41,182 nucleotides of DNA from Clostridia bacterium (GTDB taxonomy: Bacteria > Bacillota > Clostridia > Christensenellales > Borkfalkiaceae), in contig JAJQDC010000057.1 of NCBI GenBank assembly GCA_021202395.1, positions 10,709 through 51,890 on the forward strand. The letters are read 5' to 3'. The notes under the pieces are model-generated. The model did no database searches and was not told where the DNA came from. It saw nothing but the letters and a program-made list of their open reading frames with translations. The position numbers and the translations under genes are program-made. Within the stretch, counting starts at the first letter, position 1. Every line of letters begins with the position of its first letter. Positions 16,179-23,084 of this stretch are shown here, piece by piece.

Positions 16179-17048
16179 TTATACCATAAATATAAAGGCA
16201 ATAAGTACAACTACGCCTGCAAACAGCGTGCCGTCAAACCTGTCCATCACGCCGCCGTGCCCGGGTAAAAGCTTGCCCATATCCTTTATTCCGCACTCGC
16301 GCTTTACAGCGCTTTCAAACAGGTCGCCCAGCTGCGTCATAACGGAAATGCAAAGCCCTACTATAATCATAACTGCCCATGCGGGAAGGGACGTATTGAG
16401 TGCGCTTACACCGCCGAACGCTATAAACAAGTAGTACGCCGCAACAGCGCCGCCGATGCCGCCTATAAGGCCGCCTATGGCGCCCACCACCGTTTTATTG
16501 GGGCTAACCTTGGGGGCAAGCTTGCAGGGTATTGCTTTGCCGAGCAAAAGCCCCACAATAAACGCGCATGCGTCGGTAAGGGGTACCGATATAAACAGCA
16601 CCATCACCGCAAGCATAGAGTTGCTTTCAAGATGGTTTACCGCAGATAAAATTGCGGTAAGCAGACCTGCGTAAAACAGTACGAAGGCAGAAGACAGAGT
16701 GCTCTTTAAATTGCTCTGTTCGTGGTCGGCTACAAACAGAATGGCAAGCAGAAGTATGCCCGCACCCATCGTGTATGCCATACCGGCAAAGCCCGCTCCC
16801 ATAACCATTTCAAAAATAACGTAAAGCGGAACAGACAGCGCGCTGAATACTATAACCACAGCCCGCTGCATGTAGGAGATGCAGCCAAGGGCGCGTATAA
16901 GCTCAAGGGCGCCAAGTACGGCTATTGCCGTGAACACAGCGTCTATTATAAGAGCACCGTAGCCCGAAGGTATAAGCCATTTGCCAACGCACAGCGCAAT
17001 TACTACAAGTACGTAAACCACGCTGGTAACAGTTCTTTTAATACTCAT
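16179..17048 (-). CDS. cdsA: Phosphatidate cytidylyltransferase
   Basis: CdsA makes CDP-diacylglycerol from phosphatidic acid and CTP, the branch point for phosphatidylglycerol and cardiolipin. The protein (289 aa) has about eight transmembrane segments and a clear C-terminal family signature, SAVKRECGIKDMGKLLPGHG, followed by GVMDRFD. Its ATG overlaps the uppS stop by 4 bp (ATGA), so it is co-translated with uppS in the usual frr-uppS-cdsA order. Confidence 0.95.
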   Translation of the reverse strand: MSIKRTVTSVVYVLVVIALCVGKWLIPSGYGALIIDAVFTAIAVLGALELIRALGCISYMQRAVVIVFSALSVPLYVIFEMVMGAGFAGMAYTMGAGILLLAILFVADHEQSNLKSTLSSAFVLFYAGLLTAILSAVNHLESNSMLAVMVLFISVPLTDACAFIVGLLLGKAIPCKLAPKVSPNKTVVGAIGGLIGGIGGAVAAYYLFIAFGGVSALNTSLPAWAVMIIVGLCISVMTQLGDLFESAVKRECGIKDMGKLLPGHGGVMDRFDGTLFAGVVVLIAFIFMV

Positions 17049-17743
17049 ATATCACCTTTAATGTTGCCGTAGCGGCGGCTGCGCATAGAATAATCTTTAA
17101 GCGCCCTGTCGAATGCGGCATTGTTGAAATCAGGAAACAGTATATCTGTAAAGTACAGTTCGGCGTAAGCCGCCTGCCACAGTAAAAAGTTAGAAAGTCT
17201 TACTTCTTTACCCGTCCTTATAATAAGGTCGGGGTCGGGTATGTCGCCCGTGTACAACAGGCGGGTAAAATCTTCTTCGGTTACCTTTTTGCCGCGCTCT
17301 GCGGCAATGTTGGCTGCACGCACAATCTCTGCACGGCTGCCGTAGTTTATTGCAAATACAAGCGTGATATCAGGCGACGCATTGCGGCGGGAACATGCTT
17401 TAAGCATTTTGTCCTGCACGTCTGCGGGCAGTACCGATATATCGCCTATAATGCGCATATTTATATTTTCTTCTGCAAGCTGCGAAGCATATTCGCCGAA
17501 GTACTTGCGGAACAAGCTGTATATGCCATCAAGCTCTTCTTTGGGGCGGTTTAAATTTTCGGTAGAAAGCGCATACAGGGTAAGGTATTTAATGCCCCTG
17601 TCCCGCGCGTGGCGGGCAAGCTTTATGGCACGCTTCATGCCTGCGTCGTGCCCCGAACTGCGGGGGAGAAGACGCTTTTTAGCCCATCTGCCGTTGCCGT
17701 CCATAATAATGCCCACATGTACGGGCAGATTTTCTTCCGCCAT
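17045..17743 (-). CDS. uppS: Isoprenyl transferase (undecaprenyl diphosphate synthase)
   Basis: UppS adds isopentenyl units in cis to farnesyl diphosphate, making the C55 lipid carrier for peptidoglycan. The 232-residue protein has the diagnostic MDGNGRWA motif with catalytic D15 and the STENLNRP, AINYGSRAEI and RTGKEVRLSNFLLWQ blocks, the last matching the usual SG-x-x-R-x-S-N-F-x-x-W site with Lys-Glu in place of Ser/Gly. Start ATG 17743 follows the frr stop by 3 bp, so translation is probably coupled. Confidence 0.96.
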   Translation of the reverse strand: MAEENLPVHVGIIMDGNGRWAKKRLLPRSSGHDAGMKRAIKLARHARDRGIKYLTLYALSTENLNRPKEELDGIYSLFRKYFGEYASQLAEENINMRIIGDISVLPADVQDKMLKACSRRNASPDITLVFAINYGSRAEIVRAANIAAERGKKVTEEDFTRLLYTGDIPDPDLIIRTGKEVRLSNFLLWQAAYAELYFTDILFPDFNNAAFDRALKDYSMRSRRYGNIKGDI

Positions 17744-17746
17744 ACT

Positions 17747-18319
17747 TTATACGGTCATTATATCCTTTTCTTTTTCTGCACAGGCAGCGTCTGCCTTAGA
17801 AACAGCGTCCGCCATCATCTTTTCTACTTCCTTTTCGCATACTGCCGCTTCATCTTCAGAAAGTACTTTGTCGTTCTTGAGCTTTTTAATAGCTTCCATG
17901 GCGTCGCGGCGCACGTTGCGCATTGCAACCTTTGCGTCTTCTGCCATCTTTTTAATCTGCTTTACAAGATCCTTCCTGCGTTCGGTAGTAAGTTCGGGGA
18001 ACACAAGGCGTATTACTTTACCGTCGTTGGTGGGGTTTATACCAATGTTAGACGTCTGTATAGCCTTTTCTATATTTTTAAGTATTGATACATCCCAGGG
18101 CGAGATTACAAGGCACCTGCCTTCCTGTACCGAAACGTTAGCCGTCTGGTTGATGGGCGTAGGTGCGCCGTAGTAATCTACAAGAATTTTATCGAGTATG
18201 CGGGGGTTAGCCCTGCCTGCACGTATAACAGAGTAATCTTCCTTTAAAACGCTCACCGTTTTGGTAAGCTTGTCGTCAAGCACAAGTATAATCTCTTCTG
18301 CCTGTTCATTTTCTATCAT
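17747..18319 (-). CDS. frr: Ribosome recycling factor
   Basis: RRF works with EF-G to split post-termination ribosomes. The 190-residue protein shows the family blocks IRAGRANPRILDKILVDYYG, GIGINPTNDGKVIRL-like NIGINPTNDG and TTERRKDLVKQIKKMAEDAK. Start ATG 18319 has an AGGAGG ribosome binding site. It heads the frr-uppS-cdsA group but is separated from pyrH by about 340 bp that contain one copy of the three-copy leader-like element, whose terminal hairpin ends about 19 nt before this start codon. Confidence 0.97.
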   Translation of the reverse strand: MIENEQAEEIILVLDDKLTKTVSVLKEDYSVIRAGRANPRILDKILVDYYGAPTPINQTANVSVQEGRCLVISPWDVSILKNIEKAIQTSNIGINPTNDGKVIRLVFPELTTERRKDLVKQIKKMAEDAKVAMRNVRRDAMEAIKKLKNDKVLSEDEAAVCEKEVEKMMADAVSKADAACAEKEKDIMTV

Positions 18320-18337
18320 ATATTCCTCCTATTTTTT

Positions 18338-18493
18338 CTCGTGAATTTCTTTTTGCATTGCTGTGCACAAACAAATTCACGACTTTTAAAGACAAACCAA
18401 CCTTGCATAAAGCTGCGGTTGTTTTTTCTTTCTTGCGGGCATTCGTCTTAGCGTACGTTTTATTTAATGCCCGCAATTCAATCTTTTACCTTA
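18338..18493 (-). ncRNA. Three-copy leader-like element, copy upstream of frr
   Basis: Read on the minus strand, the element starts TAAGGTAAAAGATTGAATT and contains hairpin I (TTGCGGGCATT paired with AATGCCCGCAA), hairpin II (CAACC/GGTTG with an inner GCA/TGC) and hairpin III (CGTGAATTT paired with AAATTCACG, loop containing CAGCAA), ending just before the frr ribosome binding site. Copies lie at 34964 and 36343. The paired arms differ between copies in a compensatory way. A regulatory RNA leader or a structured mobile repeat are both possible. Confidence 0.6.
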
Positions 18494-18501
18494 TATTAAG
18501 G

Positions 18502-18650
18502 GGTTTTGGGCATAACAAGTGAAGCCCAAAACTCACTATTATTTTTAGAATAGTAGCCGCTTTTTGCTACCGCAAAACAGCGATACTTCCCTTGCCTTCC
18601 CCTTCTACGGGGGAAGGTGCCACGTAGTGGCGGATGAGGGGATAATATTC
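18502..18650. repeat. Hairpin-rich intergenic repeats between frr and pyrH
   Basis: GTTTTGGGC and GCCCAAAAC form a hairpin at about 18503-18533. At 18537-18578 an AT-rich hairpin is followed by AGCCGC and a TTTTTGC/GCAAAA hairpin, a unit also found at 35307 and 35509. At 18595-18643 lies TTCCCCTTCTACGGGGGAA with GCCACGTAGTGGC and GGATGAGGGGAT, a widespread family in this window. Confidence 0.7.
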
Positions 18651-18658
18651 AGAATTCC

Positions 18659-19369
18659 TTAGTCATTATCTATAAGCGTGCCGAGTTTTTCGCCGCAGAC
18701 GGCCCTTACAAGCGAATTATCTTCGTTTAAGCCGAATGCCAGCACGGGGATATTATTTTCCATACACATTGTGGCGGCGGTTACGTCCATCGCCTTTATG
18801 CCGTTTTTAATAATATCCATATAGTTAAGATGGTCATACTTTACGGCGGCGGGGTTAAGCTTGGGGTCGCTGTCGTAAATGCCGTCTATATTCTTTGCCA
18901 TCATCAGAACTTCTGCCTGGATTTCGCAGGCGCGCTGCGCCGCAGCCGTATCGGTAGAGCAATAGGGGTTACCCGTTCCGCAAGCCATTATTACCACCCT
19001 GCCCTTTTCAAAATGGTGCAGAGCTTTGCGCAGTATGTAAGGTTCGGCAACCGACGTCATAATAAGAGCCGTCTGCACCCTTGTGGGTATACCGCGGCGC
19101 TCTATCGCATCCATCATGGCAAGGGAGTTCATTACGGTGGCGAGCATGCCCATATGGTCGGCAGTAGTCCTGTCCATATTGGTGCCCTGCCTGCCGCGCC
19201 AGAAGTTGCCGCCCCCTATTACAAGGGCTACTTCTACGCCCATTTCGTGGATGGCGGCTATCTGGTCTACCACGCCTGCAATTACGCCTTCGTCCAGCCC
19301 GTGGCCCTGTTTGCCGGCAAGCGCCTCGCCGGAAAGTTTAATAAGCACTCTTTTATACTTAGCCTGCAT
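18659..19369 (-). CDS. pyrH: UMP kinase
   Basis: PyrH phosphorylates UMP to UDP in pyrimidine nucleotide synthesis. The 236-residue protein has the amino-acid kinase fold: KLSGEALAG at the N-terminus, VIGGGNFWRG, and GTGNPYCSTDTAAAQRA, the nucleotide-binding block where most homologues have Phe-Phe instead of Tyr-Cys. Start ATG 19369. It has its own promoter at 19411-19439. The classical rpsB-tsf-pyrH-frr order is kept, but a small membrane-protein gene with its own terminator sits between tsf and pyrH. Confidence 0.97.
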   Translation of the reverse strand: MQAKYKRVLIKLSGEALAGKQGHGLDEGVIAGVVDQIAAIHEMGVEVALVIGGGNFWRGRQGTNMDRTTADHMGMLATVMNSLAMMDAIERRGIPTRVQTALIMTSVAEPYILRKALHHFEKGRVVIMACGTGNPYCSTDTAAAQRACEIQAEVLMMAKNIDGIYDSDPKLNPAAVKYDHLNYMDIIKNGIKAMDVTAATMCMENNIPVLAFGLNEDNSLVRAVCGEKLGTLIDND

Positions 19370-19410
19370 AAAAATACTCCGTCGGCAGTATTAAACCGCC
19401 CGCTTGTGCA

Positions 19411-19439
19411 ATTATAACACAGCTTGCGGTAAATTTCAA
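19411..19439 (-). promoter_or_regulatory. pyrH promoter
   Basis: On the minus strand TTGAAA (19434-19439), 17 bp, TATAAT (19411-19416), about 42 bp before the start codon. Confidence 0.8.
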
Positions 19440-19498
19440 TATGTTAAATGGTATTTAATTAAAATTTATGCGTATTGGTGCAAAACTGTCCGTACGCA

Positions 19499-19523
19499 TA
19501 AAATAAGGCGGGTGTTGCCCGCC
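19499..19523 (-). terminator. Terminator after the small membrane-protein gene
   Basis: GGCGGG and CCCGCC arms with a short loop, followed on the minus strand by TTATTTTATG, about 40 bp after the stop at 19562. Confidence 0.75.
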
Positions 19524-19561
19524 GTTTAACGTCCGCCGTGCGCCGCTCACGCAAAAAGCCG

Positions 19562-20164
19562 TCAGTCCGCAGCCATGCCTGCACGCACCTTGTCGGCGGT
19601 ACATAATTTATCTTCTACCTGCCTGCTTATTTCATCGTCGCCAAAGCCGGGGTTGTCTGCCTCGTCTTTTGCATCCTTTTTGCGCATCCGCCAGCTTTCA
19701 CGCAGAAAGCTCCATACAATAAGGCACGCTGCGCCTATTATGGCAACAGCCCAGCCTGCAAGCGCCACTATCATAAGGTTGATAAACATTCCCGCCACAA
19801 GAAGGGCTACGCCAAGCGCGGCAAGCACTACCCTGGCGCAAAAAATTATACGCAGGGCGATCTTTCTCCCGCCAGCCTTCTTTTGCGGAACGGGCTTTTC
19901 TTCCCCTTCTTTAACGCTTACAAGCTCCATAATCTCGCCTTCAAGCGCGCTCAGCTTGCCGTATTCGGGCGAAGTTTTATCCCGCTGAAGCGTAATCACG
20001 GCATACTTTTTACCGTTTTCTACCTGTATTTCACGGGCAGTTTCGCTGTAGCCCAGCCTGCGGTAACGGTCTATATAAGCTTCCTTATATACGTTTTCGG
20101 TACGCAGCTGCTTTACTTCGTAAACGGAATCTGCCGTATCAATATTTTTTATTTCCACACTCAT
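19562..20164 (-). CDS. Uncharacterised two-helix membrane protein
   Basis: This 200-residue protein is not recognised. Residues 1-95 are soluble (EVKQLRTENVYKEAYIDRYRRLGYSETAREIQ), residues about 100-155 form two closely spaced hydrophobic helices, and a charged tail (about 160-200) follows, giving a likely N-in, C-in hairpin topology. It lies between tsf and pyrH, on the same strand, with its own promoter and terminator, so it is not part of either transcript. No function can be assigned. Confidence 0.7.
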   Translation of the reverse strand: MSVEIKNIDTADSVYEVKQLRTENVYKEAYIDRYRRLGYSETAREIQVENGKKYAVITLQRDKTSPEYGKLSALEGEIMELVSVKEGEEKPVPQKKAGGRKIALRIIFCARVVLAALGVALLVAGMFINLMIVALAGWAVAIIGAACLIVWSFLRESWRMRKKDAKDEADNPGFGDDEISRQVEDKLCTADKVRAGMAAD

Positions 20165-20206
20165 AACAAATTCTCTTGCAGAAAGTTTAAACCTGCCTGC
20201 AACTTA

Positions 20207-20235
20207 ATTATAACACTATCCCCGATAAAAAACAA
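20207..20235 (-). promoter_or_regulatory. Probable promoter of the small membrane-protein gene
   Basis: A perfect TATAAT (20207-20212) on the minus strand with a weak -35 (TTGTTT at 20230-20235) at 17-bp spacing, 43 bp before the start codon. Confidence 0.55.
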
Positions 20236-20277
20236 TAAATTATCAAAAAAATTTGTAAATTAAAGGGAACATTGTAA

Positions 20278-20312
20278 AAAAAAGTTAAGCGGCGCAGAAT
20301 TCTCTGCGCCGC
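20278..20312 (-). terminator. Terminator of the rpsB-tsf operon
   Basis: Perfect 10-bp arms (GCGGCGCAGA at 20289-20298, complement at 20303-20312) with a 4-nt loop; on the minus strand TTAACTTTTTTTT follows. It lies 15 bp after the tsf stop. Confidence 0.92.
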
Positions 20313-20327
20313 CGCAATAAGCTTTTA

Positions 20328-21230
20328 TCAGTTTTCGCCCTTCATAGCGGCAACCTGTTTTGCCACTTCTTCAGAAAGGTCTTCGCTCTTTTTGGTAAGA
20401 CCTTCACCCATTTCGTAACGGGTGAACTTTGCGATGGTGAATTTCTTGCCAACTACCTGTTCTACGGTAAGGCTGTCGTCCTTTACGAACGCCTGCTTTA
20501 ACAGACAGTTTTCTGAATAGTACTTGCCCATTTTGCCCGCAACAATCTTTTCAAGAATTTCCTTGGGCTTTTTGGCGTTCTTTTCGTCGTTCTGCATCTG
20601 CACGAGCATGATTTCCTTTTCCTTTTCTATAACTTCGGCGGGAACTTCTTCTGCCGTAAGGTAAGAAGGGCGGGCTGCAGCTATCTGCAGAGCTACGTCG
20701 TGAAGAGTCTCTTCGCTGCCTGCGGTAAAGTTAACGGCTTCTACCATAACGCCTACTTTGCCGCCCATGTGGATGTAACTTTCTAACTTGCCTTCGGTCT
20801 TGTAAACAACAAACCTGCGCAGAGAGATCTTTTCGCCTATAATTGCGGTCATGTTGGTAATGTAGTCTTTTACCGTGCCGCCTTCTGCAGGGCAGGCAAG
20901 CAGAGCGTCTACGTCTGCAGGATTGTTTTCTGCAGCTATTTTAGCTATAGTATCTACTATACCGTGGAACTTATCGCCCTTTGATACGAAGTCAGATTCG
21001 CAGTTTACTTCTACAAGAACGCCCGTGCCGCCGTTTACGTAAGCGCCTACTGCGCCTTCGGCTGCTATGCGTGATTCCTTTTTAACAGCTTTTGCTATAC
21101 CGCGCTCCCTTAAAAGTTCTGCTGCCTTTTCCATATCGCCGTCAGCATCGGTAAGCGCCTTTTTGCAGTCAAGCATGCCTGCACCGCTCTTTTCGCGCAG
21201 TGCCATTACGTCTTTTGCCGTGAATGCCAT
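20328..21230 (-). CDS. tsf: Translation elongation factor Ts
   Basis: EF-Ts exchanges GDP for GTP on EF-Tu. The 300-residue protein begins with the typical UBA-like domain (MALREKSGAGMLDCKKAL) and has the GAVGAYVNGGTGVLVEVNCESDFV and SYIHMGGKVGVMVE core blocks. A C-terminal extension (about 255-300, Lys- and Glu-rich) follows the core. Start ATG 21230, 30 bp after rpsB in the usual operon. Confidence 0.97.
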   Translation of the reverse strand: MAFTAKDVMALREKSGAGMLDCKKALTDADGDMEKAAELLRERGIAKAVKKESRIAAEGAVGAYVNGGTGVLVEVNCESDFVSKGDKFHGIVDTIAKIAAENNPADVDALLACPAEGGTVKDYITNMTAIIGEKISLRRFVVYKTEGKLESYIHMGGKVGVMVEAVNFTAGSEETLHDVALQIAAARPSYLTAEEVPAEVIEKEKEIMLVQMQNDEKNAKKPKEILEKIVAGKMGKYYSENCLLKQAFVKDDSLTVEQVVGKKFTIAKFTRYEMGEGLTKKSEDLSEEVAKQVAAMKGEN

Positions 21231-21260
21231 AATATTATACCTCTTATCTATATATTTAAA

Positions 21261-22043
21261 TTATTCGGCAGCGCCGTCCGTTTCTTCGGGTACGGCTTCT
21301 GCAAGGGCTTCTTCTACGTTTACGTCAGCTTCTTCTGCAGCTGTTTCAACAACGGGCGTTTCACCCTGGTTTGCTTCTATTACAGCGTTTGCAATTACAG
21401 AAGATATGAGCTTTATAGCCCTTATTGCGTCATCGTTGCCGGGTATTACGTAGTCTATAAGGTCGGGATCGCAGTTTGTATCGGTTATAGCCACGATGGG
21501 GATGTTGAGCTTGCGTGCTTCGGCTACGGCGATATCTTCGTTATGGGGGTCAACTATGAACATAACTCCGGGGAGTTTGGTCATGTTGCGTATGCCGTTA
21601 AGGTTGGTCTGAAGTTTACCCATTTCTTCTTTGAGTTTGGCAACTTCCTTTTTGGGTAAAAGGTCGAACTCGCCGTTATCCTGCATCCTTTCAAGAGCTT
21701 CCATGCGGTCTATGCGGGAGCGGATGGTCTTAAAGTTAGTGAGCGTGCCGCCCAGCCAGCGTGAATTTACGTAGTACTGACCGCAGCGTTCAGCTTCTTC
21801 TTTAATAGCGTCCTGAGCCTGCTTTTTTGTACCTACAAAAAGGATGCTCTTACCTTCTTTTACGCTTTCAACTACGTAGTTGTAAGCTTCTTCGATAAGG
21901 TTCACCGTTATCTGTAAGTCGATGATGTGAATGTCGTTTCTTGCAGCAAAGATGTATTTGCTCATCTTGGGGTTCCACTTTCTTGTCTGGTGGCCGAAAT
22001 GAACACCTGCTTCCAGAAGCTGCTTCATTGTAATAACTGCCAT
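21261..22043 (-). CDS. rpsB: 30S ribosomal protein S2
   Basis: S2 is needed for late 30S assembly and S1 binding. The family blocks [29 protein letters not shown] and [30 protein letters not shown] are present; an acidic tail of about 35 residues ends the protein. The start is ATG 22043 (260 aa), which has an ACGGAGGAATT ribosome binding site; the frame is open 26 codons further upstream but that part lacks homology. A promoter lies at 22164-22192, leaving a leader of about 110 nt that could bind S2, though no specific structure was identified. Confidence 0.97.
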   Translation of the reverse strand: MAVITMKQLLEAGVHFGHQTRKWNPKMSKYIFAARNDIHIIDLQITVNLIEEAYNYVVESVKEGKSILFVGTKKQAQDAIKEEAERCGQYYVNSRWLGGTLTNFKTIRSRIDRMEALERMQDNGEFDLLPKKEVAKLKEEMGKLQTNLNGIRNMTKLPGVMFIVDPHNEDIAVAEARKLNIPIVAITDTNCDPDLIDYVIPGNDDAIRAIKLISSVIANAVIEANQGETPVVETAAEEADVNVEEALAEAVPEETDGAAE

Positions 22044-22163
22044 TTTAATTCCTCCGTTTAACCTCCCCGCAAACATTTTTTTGGCGCGCTTACGGCGGCA
22101 TTTGATAGATTTTACCGCCACGGAAACGCAAACTTTGCGGGTGTGAATTTTTACAGCCCTACT

Positions 22164-22192
22164 ATTTTAACAGAGAATTGTTTATTTGTAAA
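22164..22192 (-). promoter_or_regulatory. rpsB-tsf promoter
   Basis: On the minus strand TTTACA (22187-22192), 17 bp, TAAAAT (22164-22169). Confidence 0.75.
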
Positions 22193-22240
22193 GCAAAAAT
22201 ATTCAATTCGGCAATGTTTTTGGTATTGATGAAAAGAAAA

Positions 22241-22660
22241 TCAATCTTTTGAATCATTTAAAATAATATCTATGAACTGCCTTGGTGTAACAATATAAGG
22301 TTTTACAGGGAAATGTTTTATATTGCCCGTTACCAGATAAGCATCTTCTTCTTTACGTTCTTCCATTACGACTTCATAAAATACCTTATCCTTAGGGTCA
22401 GGTAAGTCTATATCAGATTCTTCTTCATTTACAAACACAGCCGACTGCTTTATACCATCAATAACCGCCTGTATAATGTCTTCAGTAAGATGGAATTTAG
22501 GTCTGCTTAACACTTCTGCATATTCGTTTAATATCGTTTCGTTTAAAACGGGAATAACCAGACCCTGAAATACTAATTCCATAACATTACCGGGAACAGA
22601 GTTCCATTTCAGCATTGCTGAAACGACAACGTTTGTATCTATCACTGCGTAATATTTCAT
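22241..22660 (-). CDS. PIN-domain toxin of a toxin-antitoxin pair
   Basis: The 139-residue protein has a PIN nuclease domain: the first acidic residue in AVIDTNVVVSAM, an internal Glu (NEYAEVL), and the later acidic cluster DLPDPKDKVFYEV and EEDAYLVTGNIKHFP. It resembles the COG1569 group of predicted toxins that cleave RNA. I start it at ATG 22660 (MKYYAVIDTN), which has an AAGGA site overlapping the antitoxin end; a TTG at 22687 in the same frame would add nine residues and overlap the antitoxin gene. The gene directly follows a DinJ-type antitoxin gene, so it is likely its toxin partner. Confidence 0.85.
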   Translation of the reverse strand: MKYYAVIDTNVVVSAMLKWNSVPGNVMELVFQGLVIPVLNETILNEYAEVLSRPKFHLTEDIIQAVIDGIKQSAVFVNEEESDIDLPDPKDKVFYEVVMEERKEEDAYLVTGNIKHFPVKPYIVTPRQFIDIILNDSKD

Positions 22661-22667
22661 GCCTGGT

Positions 22668-22946
22668 TTAATTCCTTGAATCGGCAATTTCTGCGTTGAT
22701 TTCTTCTAATGTCATATCTGAAATCCCGTTTTCTTCTGCAATACGGCTTGCCTTTTTCATTGCGGAAACAGCAGCACTTTCTTCACCTTCAAGTTTCATG
22801 CTGAAAGGAACACCGTTTTCTTGCACCAGACGTGAAAGGCACATACGCATGTAGGTAGGTAAATCTATGCCCAACCTTTCGCAAATACTTGCCGCTTTTA
22901 TTCTTGTTGTATCATCTGCCCTGAATTGCACTAATGAATTTGCCAT
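22668..22946 (-). CDS. RelB/DinJ-family antitoxin
   Basis: The N-terminal half (NSLVQFRADDTTRIKAASICERLGIDLPTYMRMCLSRLV) is a DinJ-type ribbon-helix-helix DNA-binding domain; VPFSM is a common DinJ motif just after. The C-terminal part is acidic and would neutralise the toxin. The start is ATG 22946 (92 aa) with a CAGGAG ribosome binding site. Its promoter overlaps a 28-bp near-perfect palindrome, the likely operator for autoregulation. The partner is a PIN protein rather than the RelE/YafQ-type toxin usual for DinJ. Confidence 0.88.
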   Translation of the reverse strand: MANSLVQFRADDTTRIKAASICERLGIDLPTYMRMCLSRLVQENGVPFSMKLEGEESAAVSAMKKASRIAEENGISDMTLEEINAEIADSRN

Positions 22947-22970
22947 AATAAAATCTCCTGTTTTTATTTT

Positions 22971-22999
22971 ATTATATACCATATTGTTTACATTTGCAA
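22971..22999 (-). promoter_or_regulatory. Toxin-antitoxin promoter
   Basis: On the minus strand TTGCAA (22994-22999), 17 bp, TATAAT (22971-22976). The -35 box lies inside the palindrome at 22985-23012. Confidence 0.8.
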
Positions 23000-23012
23000 G
23001 CAAATGTAAACA
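22985..23012. promoter_or_regulatory. Palindromic operator of the toxin-antitoxin operon
   Basis: Perfect 13-bp arms (TGTTTACATTTGC and its complement) flank an AA centre and cover the -35 box. The ribbon-helix-helix antitoxin is the likely ligand (inference). Confidence 0.8.
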
Positions 23013-23034
23013 TTTTTGTTGTATTTACATAAAA

Positions 23035-23059
23035 CAAGGCGGCGCGTTGCGCCGCCTTG
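23035..23059 (-). terminator. Terminator of the LRR lipoprotein gene
   Basis: Perfect 11-bp GC-rich arms (CAAGGCGGCGC and complement) with a 3-nt loop, followed on the minus strand by TTTTATG; 26 bp after the LRR gene stop and 22 bp before the TA operator. Confidence 0.9.
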
Positions 23060-23084
23060 GGTTAAAAATATTAGGCAAAATTTA

